DNA of 64,000 bases. Source: an uncultured Bacteroidales bacterium (GTDB lineage Bacteria > Bacteroidota > Bacteroidia > Bacteroidales > Muribaculaceae). The notes under the pieces are model-generated. The model saw nothing but the letters and a program-made list of their open reading frames with translations. It ran no database searches and was not told the origin of the DNA. The stretch's first letter is position 1; the number at the start of each line of letters is the position of its first letter. Position numbers and translations under genes: made by a program. Positions 18,241-26,658 of this stretch are shown here, in pieces. The stretch spans positions 20,654 through 84,653 of the forward strand of contig UQMZ01000011.1 of assembly GCA_900542185.1 (NCBI GenBank). Direction: 5' to 3'.

Positions 18241-20295
18241 ATGATGTCAAAAATAACGACAATTATCCTTCTCTCGTGTTTCTGTTGCATGTCGATGGCT
18301 AATGCGGGCAAAACGTATGTCCAATCTCCCGACGGCCGCGTTTCGGTGGAATTCAGTCTGGACAGGAAAGGACGTCCCGTGTATTCGGTATCATACGGCG
18401 ACAAGGATATAATCCGTCCGTCGTGCATGGGATTCGAATTGTCTGACGGTACATCGCTGTCAGACGGATTCCGCGTCAAAAAGATAAGCCGCGAGCAGTG
18501 TGACAGCCTGTGGACTCCCGTATGGGGAGAAAACGACTCCATCCGCGAGAATTACAACGGAATGACCGTCTCCCTTTCTAAGAACAAGACCCGGATGGAC
18601 ATAGAGTTCAGGGTGTTCAACGATGGCATGGGCTTCCGCTATGTGTTTCGTGAACATCCGTGTCCGGTGTTGGTGCTGAAAGAGGAGGTGACGGAATTTT
18701 CCATGACCGGGAATCACACGGCATGGTGGATTCCCGAAGACTACGATTCCCAGGAATTCGAGTACACGGAAAGCAAGTTGGATGAGATTGACGCCCCCGG
18801 TGTGCAGACCTCGCTGATGATGAAAGCCGACGACGGGATATATCTCAACCTTCACGAAGCGGCACTTGTGGATTTTCCGGCCATGCACCTCCGGCTTGAC
18901 AAACCGTCGAAGGTGTTTCGGGCTCATCTTACGCCACGCCCCGACGGAACCGCAGCGGAGGTGACACTTCCGTTCCGCACGCCCTGGCGCACTGTGACCG
19001 TCAGCGACAAAGCTACCGACATCCTCGCCTCGAACCTTACGCTGAACCTTAACGAACCGTGCAAGATAACGGATACTTCCTGGATAAAGCCCGTGAAATT
19101 CATGGGAGTGTGGTGGGAGATGATTACCGGCAAAAGCAAATGGAGCTATACCGACGCCAAAGACTTCGACCTGGCTACATTCGACTATGCGTCGGCCACA
19201 CCACACGGGCAGCACGGAGCAAACAACGGGAACGTGAGAAGATACATAGACTTCGCCTCGCGTCATGGATTCGACCAGCTTCTGGTGGAAGGATGGAATG
19301 TGGGATGGGAGGACTGGTACGGGAAGGAGAAGGATTTCGTGTTCGACTTCCTGACGCCATATCCTGATTTCGACATCGCGGGGCTTAACGACTATGCCCA
19401 TAAGAAAGGTATCAGGCTCATGATGCACCACGAGACTTCCGGATCTGTAGCCAATTACGAACGGTATCTCGACGCTGCCTACGACCTGATGCGGAAGTAT
19501 GGTTACAACACGGTGAAAAGCGGATATGTAGGCAACATCCTGCCGAAAGGGGAATATCATTACAGTCAGAATATCGTGAACCATTATCTGAATGCGGTGA
19601 AGAAGGCGGCCGACCGGAGGATTATGGTGAATGCCCACGAGGCCGTTCGCCCTACCGGACTATGCCGCACGTGGCCCAACCTGATGGCGAATGAAAGCGC
19701 GATGGGGCAGGAATATGCCGAGATGTCGCCCCGACATGTCACGATACTGCCGTTCACCCGTCTCAAGGGCGGTCCGATGGACTTCACGCCCGGAATATTC
19801 CGTATGGACATCACATCCTTCGCCCCCGGTTATCAGGGAAAGAAGAAGCGGGCCACCATCTCGAACCAGCTGGCGCTGTACCTGACGATGTACTCTCCGG
19901 TGCAGATGGCGGGTGACTTGCCGGAGCATTACGAACGTCATATAGACGCTTTCCAGTTCATCAAGGATGTGCCCGTGGACTGGAGCAGGAGCGTCTATCT
20001 GGATGCCGAGCCGGGTGATTTCATCGTAGTGGCGCGCAGGGACAGGAACAGCTCCGACTGGTATGTGGGTGGAGTCACGAACGAGGATGCCCGTGAATAC
20101 AGGCTCGACTTCGGTTTCCTTCCGGAAGGCGCGGTGTATGAATGTACGGTATATCGTGATGCGGCCGATAGCGACGGATTCACGAACCCGGAACGATATG
20201 AGATATTCGACACTCGGGTGACATCCGCTTCAGAATTGCCTTTGCGTATGGCCAGGGCGGGTGGATTCGCAGTGAGACTCCATCCGATACAGTAA
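18241..20295 (+). CDS. GH97 alpha-glucosidase, SusB-type (inverting)
   Basis: A 684-residue exported enzyme that releases glucose from alpha-glucans or oligosaccharides. It has the GH97 layout: N-terminal beta-sandwich (DGRVSVEFSLDRKGRPVYSV), catalytic barrel, small C-terminal beta domain. Motifs matching SusB are MMHHETSGS (Glu398), NAHEAVRPTG (Glu467) and ANESAMGQEY (Glu485 and Glu491), plus LNLHEA with Glu206 as likely calcium ligand. Where retaining GH97 alpha-galactosidases have an aspartate nucleophile, this protein has glycine (VKSGYVG, Gly428), as in SusB. That points to the inverting alpha-glucosidase group. It closes the operon that begins at 7141. Confidence 0.93.
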   Translation: MMSKITTIILLSCFCCMSMANAGKTYVQSPDGRVSVEFSLDRKGRPVYSVSYGDKDIIRPSCMGFELSDGTSLSDGFRVKKISREQCDSLWTPVWGENDSIRENYNGMTVSLSKNKTRMDIEFRVFNDGMGFRYVFREHPCPVLVLKEEVTEFSMTGNHTAWWIPEDYDSQEFEYTESKLDEIDAPGVQTSLMMKADDGIYLNLHEAALVDFPAMHLRLDKPSKVFRAHLTPRPDGTAAEVTLPFRTPWRTVTVSDKATDILASNLTLNLNEPCKITDTSWIKPVKFMGVWWEMITGKSKWSYTDAKDFDLATFDYASATPHGQHGANNGNVRRYIDFASRHGFDQLLVEGWNVGWEDWYGKEKDFVFDFLTPYPDFDIAGLNDYAHKKGIRLMMHHETSGSVANYERYLDAAYDLMRKYGYNTVKSGYVGNILPKGEYHYSQNIVNHYLNAVKKAADRRIMVNAHEAVRPTGLCRTWPNLMANESAMGQEYAEMSPRHVTILPFTRLKGGPMDFTPGIFRMDITSFAPGYQGKKKRATISNQLALYLTMYSPVQMAGDLPEHYERHIDAFQFIKDVPVDWSRSVYLDAEPGDFIVVARRDRNSSDWYVGGVTNEDAREYRLDFGFLPEGAVYECTVYRDAADSDGFTNPERYEIFDTRVTSASELPLRMARAGGFAVRLHPIQ

Positions 20296-20370
20296 GTTCT
20301 TAAATAAACGGGACGCCCACGGGTTTTAGTCCCTATTTCCCCAATGCAAACACAGTCATAAAAAAAAGAG

Positions 20371-20447
20371 GAGACTGTGTCAAAAGTGAACCGCACCACA
20401 AAGTGTTATAACTAACTTTTGGGTGCGGTTCATTTTGACACGGCCTC
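20371..20447. repeat. 77-bp near-perfect palindrome ending the glycan locus
   Basis: The arms gagactgtgtcaaaa...gaaccgcacc and gggtgcggttcattttgacacggcctc pair with few mismatches, and the centre gttataac is itself self-complementary. The outer gtgtcaaaa ends resemble terminal repeats of Bacteroidetes insertion sequences. It lies 75 bp after the GH97 stop and can serve as a two-way terminator or be a small non-autonomous mobile element. Elsewhere in the gap 20296-20584 I see no gene; 20448-20584 is AT-rich. Confidence 0.7.
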
Positions 20448-20584
20448 ATTTTGTTATTGTTGATGGGTGGACTTATTTCACTTATTCAAATCTAACTATA
20501 TTTGATTATCAATATTTTAGTGATGTATGGTACAAATATGGATATTTAAGTTCATAGGAATGACATCGGTTATTTTGTCGTTTC

Positions 20585-21187
20585 TTATCTCGGAAGGATA
20601 GTTGAAGCCCAGTTGGGAAGCTCCTCAACATAGCGTTTCACAAGCTCACCTTTGCTCAGTCGGAACAGAAGCCGAGCTTCCGCATCCTCGATTGAGTTGT
20701 CGTAGACATAGAGCCGGTCAACTATCGCGGGCAGGATTTTGCAATTGGCAATGGATTTGTCGTAACGGGATATGATTTTGGGGATAGGCACATCATGTCC
20801 TCCATCCAACACTCGTTGAGCTACTCGTTTCGCATTGATTGTAGGAGACTCAGTGGATACGAAGAACAGACGGATGAAGAATCCGGCTTCTTTCGCTCTG
20901 AGAATGTAATCGACCTTATTCGCGGCCGACATCACGGTCTCGAAGATATGGCTCTTGTGTTCGGCAAGACATCTTTCCCTCCATTCATTGCAATAATTGG
21001 CTGCTTTGAGAACAGACTCCTGATTGTTCCAGTCTCCGAACACATCGCGTGCGACATTATCCGGGTTGATATATTCCGAATCCTCTAGCCATTCATGATG
21101 CAGTATCTTTGAAGTCACGGAAGTCTTACCTGACCCGTTGGGCCCGGCAATCACAATCAAAACAGGGCGATGATTATTTGCTGCCAT
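20585..21187 (-). CDS. Zeta-toxin-like P-loop kinase
   Basis: A 200-residue P-loop protein of the zeta-toxin/AAA type. The Walker A motif VIAGPNGSGKT lies at about residues 12-22, followed by YINPDNVARDVFG and HIFETVMSA, which match the substrate-binding regions of zeta-like kinases. Characterised zeta toxins phosphorylate UDP-N-acetylglucosamine and block wall synthesis. The start overlaps the small gene upstream by 14 bp, the common arrangement of toxin-antitoxin pairs. Such chromosomal zeta-like proteins are frequent in Bacteroidales and toxicity is not proven for most of them. The gene lies beside a large palindrome at the edge of a glycan locus, a place where accessory DNA collects. Confidence 0.82.
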   Translation of the reverse strand: MAANNHRPVLIVIAGPNGSGKTSVTSKILHHEWLEDSEYINPDNVARDVFGDWNNQESVLKAANYCNEWRERCLAEHKSHIFETVMSAANKVDYILRAKEAGFFIRLFFVSTESPTINAKRVAQRVLDGGHDVPIPKIISRYDKSIANCKILPAIVDRLYVYDNSIEDAEARLLFRLSKGELVKRYVEELPNWASTILPR

Positions 21188-21389
21188 TCTTTATTCTGTT
21201 TATGGCATCGCCCCATTTTTCTTGAGCCGCCTGCGAAGCAGCCTCAATACCGGCGGCCACACGCTCTGCAGCCCGGCGGGTGCTTTCGCGGGCATCCTCG
21301 GCAACCTCACGCATAATCTGAGCCATGCGCTCGTCGCCCGGCTCCTCCATCGACGTGAGTCGATAACTATTCATCTCAGATTCCGACAT
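21174..21389 (-). CDS. Small helical partner (putative antitoxin) of the zeta-like kinase
   Basis: A 71-residue, highly charged and alanine-rich protein predicted to be almost wholly helical (MREVAEDARESTRRAAERVA). It overlaps the zeta-like gene by 14 bp and is transcribed first, as an antitoxin should be. The short N-terminal line RLTSMEEPGDE followed by a long amphipathic helix is the pattern of small proteins encoded ahead of zeta-like kinases in Bacteroidales. No DNA-binding domain is visible. Role as neutralising partner is inferred from position. Confidence 0.65.
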   Translation of the reverse strand: MSESEMNSYRLTSMEEPGDERMAQIMREVAEDARESTRRAAERVAAGIEAASQAAQEKWGDAINRIKNGSK

Positions 21390-21500
21390 AATCTATAATA
21401 TCTCCTTATTTTAAATTTTAACGCCAACTTTAATCGTGATAGTTCAGCGGCAAATGTCGGCCAAGCCTAATTTGCATTGTTAATGACAATAGAATCTAAG

Positions 21501-21508
21501 CAAAGTTA
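21501..21508 (-). promoter_or_regulatory. -7 box of the zeta/antitoxin operon
   Basis: On the minus strand this reads TAACTTTG, a perfect match to TAnnTTTG. Transcription would start about 100 bp before the antitoxin ATG at 21389. No convincing -33 box is placed about 20 bp upstream. The flanking gap 21390-21620 is AT-rich and otherwise featureless, apart from a plus-strand TATCTTTG at 21555-21562. Confidence 0.5.
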
Positions 21509-21618
21509 CACATTTTTTCTCAAAATCTATAATGCAACTTTAGATTTGTGTAACTATCTTTGTGATTTTCAATCCGATTACAGGGAATGTCCTATTAAAA
21601 AGAGGAAGCACTTTATAT

Positions 21619-21658
21619 AAAAAGAGGAAGCAGTTCCAATCGAATGGAAATTGCTTCC
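21619..21658 (-). terminator. Terminator of the ABM monooxygenase gene
   Basis: A 13-14-bp stem (ggaagcagttcca / tggaaattgcttcc) with a 6-base loop. On the minus strand it is followed by CTCTTTTT, the form of an intrinsic terminator. It could also end a short plus-strand transcript, since taatttt follows on that side. Confidence 0.75.
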
Positions 21659-21686
21659 TAATTTTGTGCTGAAGCTGAATCAGCTA

Positions 21687-21965
21687 TCAGAAGTTGAACT
21701 GCTCGAGGGTGAGGCTGGCTACCTTCTCAATCTCGGGAACGAGGCGGCGGAAGTGGTCGGAGGCCATGTGGGCCTTCAGAGAGGCTTCGTCCTTCCATGT
21801 CTCGTAAATTACCAGACGGTCGGTGTTGGTCAGAGATCCCAACAGGTCATAATCTATGCATCCGGCATCATGGAGCGACAGCTCAACAAGTTCGGTAGCC
21901 AATGCAATGGCTTTCTTTCTGTTTTCATCGGTCTCGGCTATAAGGCCGCAATTAAGGCGTATCAT
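21687..21965 (-). CDS. Antibiotic biosynthesis monooxygenase (ABM) domain protein, YgiN-like
   Basis: A 92-residue single-domain protein of the ABM/quinol-monooxygenase type. Typical features are the start MIRLNCGLIAETDENRKKAI, the central CIDYDLLGSLTNTDRLVIYE and the helix DEASLKAHMASDHFRRLVPEI. Such proteins form dimeric ferredoxin-like barrels and act on quinones or reactive small molecules; many remain uncharacterised. It stands alone, with its own terminator downstream and the dnaK terminator upstream. Confidence 0.85.
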   Translation of the reverse strand: MIRLNCGLIAETDENRKKAIALATELVELSLHDAGCIDYDLLGSLTNTDRLVIYETWKDEASLKAHMASDHFRRLVPEIEKVASLTLEQFNF

Positions 21966-22038
21966 AGTTGTTTGGGTTTAAGGTTTTGGTTTATAGTTTA
22001 GGTTTAAAGTTTAGAGAATGGTGAATCATTCTGAAACA

Positions 22039-22078
22039 ATTATGGCGTACGGCCATGTTTAAGACCATACGCCATAAT
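22039..22078 (-). terminator. Terminator of dnaK
   Basis: A 14-bp stem with one mismatch (attatggcgtacgg / ccatacgccataat) 25 bp beyond the dnaK stop. On the minus strand it is followed by attgttt, a modest T-run. Confidence 0.65.
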
Positions 22079-22103
22079 TTATATCAGTTTATAATTCAGC
22101 TTA

Positions 22104-24005
22104 TTATTTCACTTCCTCGAAGTCGACGTCCTCGGGACCGTTGTTGGGCTGCTGTCCGGCGTTAGGCTGTGCGCCTGCGTTGGGCTGAGCACCGGCTCCG
22201 GCTGCGTTCTGGGCATTGTAGATGTCCTGGGCGGCTGCCTGGAATGCATCGGTCACGGCCTTGACGGCGGAGTCGATGTCCTCAATCAGCTGCTGTTTGT
22301 GAACATCTTTCAGATGCTGCAGTGCGGATTCCACGGCTGCCTTCTTGTCGGCCGGAATCTTGTCGCCGAGTTCGGCGAGCTGCTTCTCGGTCTGGAAGAT
22401 GACGCTATCTGCGTGGTTGAGTTTGTCGGCACGCTCCTTGGCCTTCTTGTCAGCGGCTTCGTTGGCCTTGGCCTCGTCGCGCATACGCTGTATCTCGGAG
22501 TCGCTCAGACCGCTCGATGCCTCGATGCGGATGGACTGCTCCTTGCCGGTAGCCTTATCCTTGGCTGTCACGTTGAGGATACCGTTGGCATCTACCTCAA
22601 ACGTAACCTCAATCTGCGGAACACCACGGGGTGCGGGTGCGATACCGCCAAGGTTGAACTCGCCCAACAGCTTGTCGTCGGCTGCCATAGGACGCTCGCC
22701 CTGAAGTACGCGGATGGTAACCTCCGGCTGGTTGTCGGCTGCTGTGGAGAATACCTCGCTCTTGCGGGTCGGGATTGTGGTGTTGGCGTCGATCAGTTTG
22801 GTCATCACGCCGCCCATAGTCTCGATACCGATTGACAGAGGCACGACGTCAAGCAGAAGCACATCCTTCACGTCGCCGCTCAGAACGCCACCCTGAATTG
22901 CTGCGCCGATGGCCACAACCTCGTCGGGGTTAACGCCCTTGTTGGGTTCCTTGCCGAATATCTGCTTAACCTTGTCCTGGATTGCAGGGATACGTGTGGA
23001 ACCACCCACCAGGATAACCTCGTCGATGTCGGATGCGCTCATGCCTGCATCCTGCAGAGCCTTCTGGCAGGGGCCTGCCACAGCGTCGATCAGGTTGGAA
23101 GCCAGCTGCTCGAACTTGGCACGTGTCAGAGTCTTTACCAGGTGCTTCGGGCCGGAAGCAGTTGCCGTGATATAGGGGAGGTTGATCTCGGTCGAAGTGG
23201 AGCTGGACAGTTCAATCTTTGCCTTCTCGGCAGCCTCCTTCAAACGCTGCATTGCCATAGGATCCTGACGGAGGTCAACGCCCTCGTCGTTCTTGAACTC
23301 GTCGGCCAGCCAGTCGATAATCACGTGATCGAAATCGTCACCACCCAGGTGTGTGTCACCGTTGGTGGACTTCACCTCAAACACGCCGTCGCCAAGCTCC
23401 AGGATGGAGATATCGAATGTGCCGCCACCGAGGTCGAACACGGCAATCTTCTGCTCCGTGGTGGCCTTGTCCAGACCGTAAGCCAGAGCGGCTGCGGTAG
23501 GCTCGTTGATGATACGCTTAACCTTCAGGCCTGCGATTTCACCGGCATCCTTGGTGGCCTGACGCTGTGAATCGTCGAAGTATGCGGGCACCGTGATGAT
23601 AGCCTCTGTGACGGGCTGTCCAAGATAATCCTCGGCGGTCTTCTTCATCTTCTGAAGAATCATGGCCGAAATCTCCTGCGGAGTGTAATCGCGGCCGTCG
23701 ATGTCTACCTTAGGCATATCGTTCTGGCATACCACCTTGTAGGGTACGCGCTTGATCTCGTCCGTAACCTGGTCGCATTTCTCGCCCATGAAACGTTTGA
23801 TGGAGTATATGGTACGCGTCGGGTTGGTGATGGCCTGACGCTTAGCGGGATCGCCTACCTTGCGTTCGCCGCCGTCAACAAATGCCACTACCGACGGCGT
23901 GGTGTTGCGTCCTTCGTTGTTGGGTATGACAACAGGATCCTTGCCCTCGAGCACTGCCACGCATGAATTCGTGGTTCCTAAGTCTATACCAATAATCTTT
24001 CCCAT
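22104..24005 (-). CDS. dnaK: Chaperone DnaK (Hsp70)
   Basis: Cytoplasmic Hsp70 chaperone of 633 residues, the usual length. The ATPase domain begins GKIIGIDLGTTNSCVAVLEG and has the phosphate-binding motif FDLGGGTFDISI and the adenosine motif VGGSTRIPAIQ. The hinge line LLLDVVPLSIGIETMGG leads into the substrate-binding domain. The C-terminal lid ends in a Gln/Asn/Ala/Gly/Pro-rich linker and the acidic tail EDVDFEEVK. It is transcribed alone, with grpE and dnaJ not adjacent, as in other Bacteroidales. I did not find a clear CIRCE element or a TAnnTTTG box in its leader. Confidence 0.98.
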   Translation of the reverse strand: MGKIIGIDLGTTNSCVAVLEGKDPVVIPNNEGRNTTPSVVAFVDGGERKVGDPAKRQAITNPTRTIYSIKRFMGEKCDQVTDEIKRVPYKVVCQNDMPKVDIDGRDYTPQEISAMILQKMKKTAEDYLGQPVTEAIITVPAYFDDSQRQATKDAGEIAGLKVKRIINEPTAAALAYGLDKATTEQKIAVFDLGGGTFDISILELGDGVFEVKSTNGDTHLGGDDFDHVIIDWLADEFKNDEGVDLRQDPMAMQRLKEAAEKAKIELSSSTSTEINLPYITATASGPKHLVKTLTRAKFEQLASNLIDAVAGPCQKALQDAGMSASDIDEVILVGGSTRIPAIQDKVKQIFGKEPNKGVNPDEVVAIGAAIQGGVLSGDVKDVLLLDVVPLSIGIETMGGVMTKLIDANTTIPTRKSEVFSTAADNQPEVTIRVLQGERPMAADDKLLGEFNLGGIAPAPRGVPQIEVTFEVDANGILNVTAKDKATGKEQSIRIEASSGLSDSEIQRMRDEAKANEAADKKAKERADKLNHADSVIFQTEKQLAELGDKIPADKKAAVESALQHLKDVHKQQLIEDIDSAVKAVTDAFQAAAQDIYNAQNAAGAGAQPNAGAQPNAGQQPNNGPEDVDFEEVK

Positions 24006-24255
24006 GATTTCTATATTTTATTTGATTAATTTTCTATCGTTTTGTCCGGGTCTCTTTCCCGTTCGCTACTATATTAACAAATAAGATGCTAAAACGATTG
24101 AAATTGACATAAAATTTTAAAAATCCGTGTAATGAGCTGAATGACAAATTGAAAGAGTTAAAGACGCTTGAGCGTGGGAATGTGACAAAAGTGGCAAAAA
24201 AGTCAAAAAAACATCAAAATGCAGGCGAAATAGCGAATATCTGCCTAAAAATTCT

Positions 24256-24263
24256 TAACTTTG
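24256..24263 (+). promoter_or_regulatory. -7 box upstream of the serine palmitoyltransferase gene
   Basis: TAACTTTG matches TAnnTTTG and gives a leader of roughly 60 bases before the ATG at 24331. The -33 box is not clear. The rest of the divergent gap 24006-24330 is AT-rich and must hold the dnaK promoter, but I see no gene or other site in it. Confidence 0.55.
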
Positions 24264-24330
24264 CATTCTGAATATATACGAAATCGCGCAGCGGTGACGC
24301 AACAGCGGTTAGAAAGACACTTCAAACAGA

Positions 24331-25521
24331 ATGAAACCATTACAGCAGAAGTTATCGGTATATGACGCGCCCCAGAAGGCTAAGGCCGCGGGCGTATACC
24401 CATATTTCCGGGCCATATCGAGCGAGCAGGACACCGAAGTAATAATGAATGGCAAGAAGGTGTTGATGTTCGGATCGAACAGCTATATGGGCCTGACCAA
24501 CCATCCGAAAGTGATAGAGGCCGCGATAGAGGCTACTAAGAAGTATGGTACGGGAATGGCCGGCTCGCCTTTTCTGAACGGGACATTGACCATACACAAG
24601 GATCTGGAGGCACGTCTGGCCGACTATGTAGGCAAGGAAGACGCAATGATATACTCCACAGGTTTCGGTGTTAACCTGGGAGTGGTGTCAACGCTGACAG
24701 GCCGCGAGGATTACATCATACTCGACGAGCAGGACCATGCGTCGATAATAGAAGGACGCCGTCTGTCGTTCTCCAATTATCTGAAGTATAAGCACAACGA
24801 TATGGAGAGCCTGGAGAACCAGCTGAAACGGTGCGAGCCGGACAAGGTGAAGCTGATCGTGACGGACGGAGTGTTCTCCATGGAAGGCGATGTGGCAAAT
24901 CTTCCCGAGATTGTCAGACTGGCCAAGAAGTACAATGCGTCTGTGATGGTGGACGAGGCCCATGGTCTCGGAGTGTTCGGCGAAGGCGGCCGCGGCACCT
25001 GCAACCATTTCGGCGTGACAGACGACGTGGACCTGATCATGGGCACGTTCAGCAAGTCGCTGGCTTCGCTGGGCGGATTCATCGCCACGGACAAGGTCAT
25101 AACCAACTTCCTGCGTCATCATTCGCGTTCATATATATTCACGGCATCCATCACGCCGGCTTCAACTGCAGCCGTGAATGCCGCATTAGACATCATACTG
25201 GCAGAGCCCGAGCGTCAGGAACATCTGTGGAAGATCACCAACTACGCTCTGGAGCAGTTCCGCGCCATGGGATGCGAGATAGGCCACACTTCTACGCCTA
25301 TCATACCTCTGTTTATCCGCGATGACTACAAGACATTCCATGTTACAAGCGATTTGCTGAAGGAAGGTGTGTTTGTCAATCCGGTCGTTACGCCGGCTGT
25401 GGCTCCCCAGGACACGCTGATACGCTATTCGCTGATGGCCACGCACACCGAGGAACAGGTGCAGCGTTCGCTTGAAGCCATCGAGAAGGTGTTCAAGAAA
25501 TACGACCTGTTGAAAAAATAA
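24331..25521 (+). CDS. spt: Serine palmitoyltransferase (sphingolipid synthesis)
   Basis: PLP enzyme of 396 residues in the alpha-oxoamine synthase group. It condenses serine with a fatty acyl-CoA to start bacterial sphingolipid synthesis, a hallmark of Bacteroidetes. Seen motifs: FGSNSYMGLTNHPKV near the start, MVDEAHGLGVFGEGGRG, and the cofactor lysine in GTFSKSLASLGG (Lys242). The close relative KBL (2-amino-3-ketobutyrate ligase) is possible, but the N-terminal SVYDAPQKAKAAGVYPYFR and the whole length fit Spt better. It is followed at 6 bp by tgt, so the two are co-transcribed. Confidence 0.85.
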   Translation: MKPLQQKLSVYDAPQKAKAAGVYPYFRAISSEQDTEVIMNGKKVLMFGSNSYMGLTNHPKVIEAAIEATKKYGTGMAGSPFLNGTLTIHKDLEARLADYVGKEDAMIYSTGFGVNLGVVSTLTGREDYIILDEQDHASIIEGRRLSFSNYLKYKHNDMESLENQLKRCEPDKVKLIVTDGVFSMEGDVANLPEIVRLAKKYNASVMVDEAHGLGVFGEGGRGTCNHFGVTDDVDLIMGTFSKSLASLGGFIATDKVITNFLRHHSRSYIFTASITPASTAAVNAALDIILAEPERQEHLWKITNYALEQFRAMGCEIGHTSTPIIPLFIRDDYKTFHVTSDLLKEGVFVNPVVTPAVAPQDTLIRYSLMATHTEEQVQRSLEAIEKVFKKYDLLKK

Positions 25522-25527
25522 GAATCC

Positions 25528-26658
25528 ATGGATTTCAGAATCGATGGAGTTGCGCCCGACAGCGCGGCACGTGCCGGCATGATCACCACTGCGCATGGTG
25601 AGGTGCCGACACCTATCTTTATGCCCGTAGGTACCGTAGGCAGCGTCAAAGGCGTGCACATGCACGAACTGAAGAACGACATCGACGCCAAGATAATCCT
25701 CGGAAATACATATCATCTGTACCTGCGTCCGGGGCTGGACATACTTCGTCAGGCCGGAGGACTGCACAAGTTCAACAGCTGGGACCGTCCCATTCTGACC
25801 GACTCGGGAGGCTTTCAGGTGTTCTCTCTCACCGACATCCGCAAGCTGAAGGAGGAGGGAGTATGGTTCCGCAGCCATATAGACGGCAGCAAGCATCTGT
25901 TTACACCCGAAAATGTGGTAGACACGGAGCGTGTGATAGGCGCCGACATCATGATGGCTCTTGATGAATGCTGTCCCGGCGACGCTGATCGCGATTATGC
26001 CGAGAAGTCGTTGCGGCTCACCCAGCGGTGGCTGGAACGCGGCTGGAAGCGTTACAAGGAGACCGAGGGCCTGTATGGCTACGACCAGGCATATTTTCCG
26101 ATAGTGCAGGGATGCACATACAAGGATCTGCGTCAGGACGCCGCCAAACATATAGCCGACCTCGGCGCCGACGGCAACGCCATAGGCGGTCTGGCGGTAG
26201 GTGAGCCTACCGAGGTAATGTACGATATGATAGAGGTGGTGAACGACATCCTGCCTCAGGATAAGCCACGCTATCTGATGGGCGTCGGCACTCCTGCCAA
26301 CATACTTGAAGCCATTGACCGAGGCGTGGATATGATGGACTGCGTGATGCCTACGCGCAACGGCCGCAACGGCATGATATTCACACGCAACGGAATAATA
26401 AACCTGAAGAACAAGAAGTGGGAGAATGATTTCGGCCCCCTCGATCCGGGCGGCGCGTCAGTAGTGGACGAGGAATATTCGCGCGCATATCTGCGGCATC
26501 TGTTCACGGCTCACGAGCTGTTGGGAATGCAGATTGCGTCAATCCATAATCTCGCGTTCTACCTTTGGCTGGTGCGCGAGGCACGCAAGCATATACTGGC
26601 CCGCGATTTCAAGAGCTGGAAAGAGGAGATGGTCGTTAACGTGACAAGACGGTTATGA
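25528..26658 (+). CDS. tgt: Queuine tRNA-ribosyltransferase
   Basis: tRNA-guanine transglycosylase of 376 residues that inserts preQ1 or queuine at the wobble base of GUN anticodons. Motifs seen: ILGNTYHLYLRPG, LTDSGGFQVFSL with the conserved Asp92, GGLAVGEP and GVDMMDCVMPTRNGRNG holding the catalytic aspartates. In Escherichia coli Tgt three cysteines and a histidine bind structural zinc; here the cysteine segment after GPLDP reads GGASVVDEEYSRAY and has no cysteine, while IHNL with the histidine remains. Sits between spt (6 bp) and the permease gene (4-bp overlap). Confidence 0.95.
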   Translation: MDFRIDGVAPDSAARAGMITTAHGEVPTPIFMPVGTVGSVKGVHMHELKNDIDAKIILGNTYHLYLRPGLDILRQAGGLHKFNSWDRPILTDSGGFQVFSLTDIRKLKEEGVWFRSHIDGSKHLFTPENVVDTERVIGADIMMALDECCPGDADRDYAEKSLRLTQRWLERGWKRYKETEGLYGYDQAYFPIVQGCTYKDLRQDAAKHIADLGADGNAIGGLAVGEPTEVMYDMIEVVNDILPQDKPRYLMGVGTPANILEAIDRGVDMMDCVMPTRNGRNGMIFTRNGIINLKNKKWENDFGPLDPGGASVVDEEYSRAYLRHLFTAHELLGMQIASIHNLAFYLWLVREARKHILARDFKSWKEEMVVNVTRRL

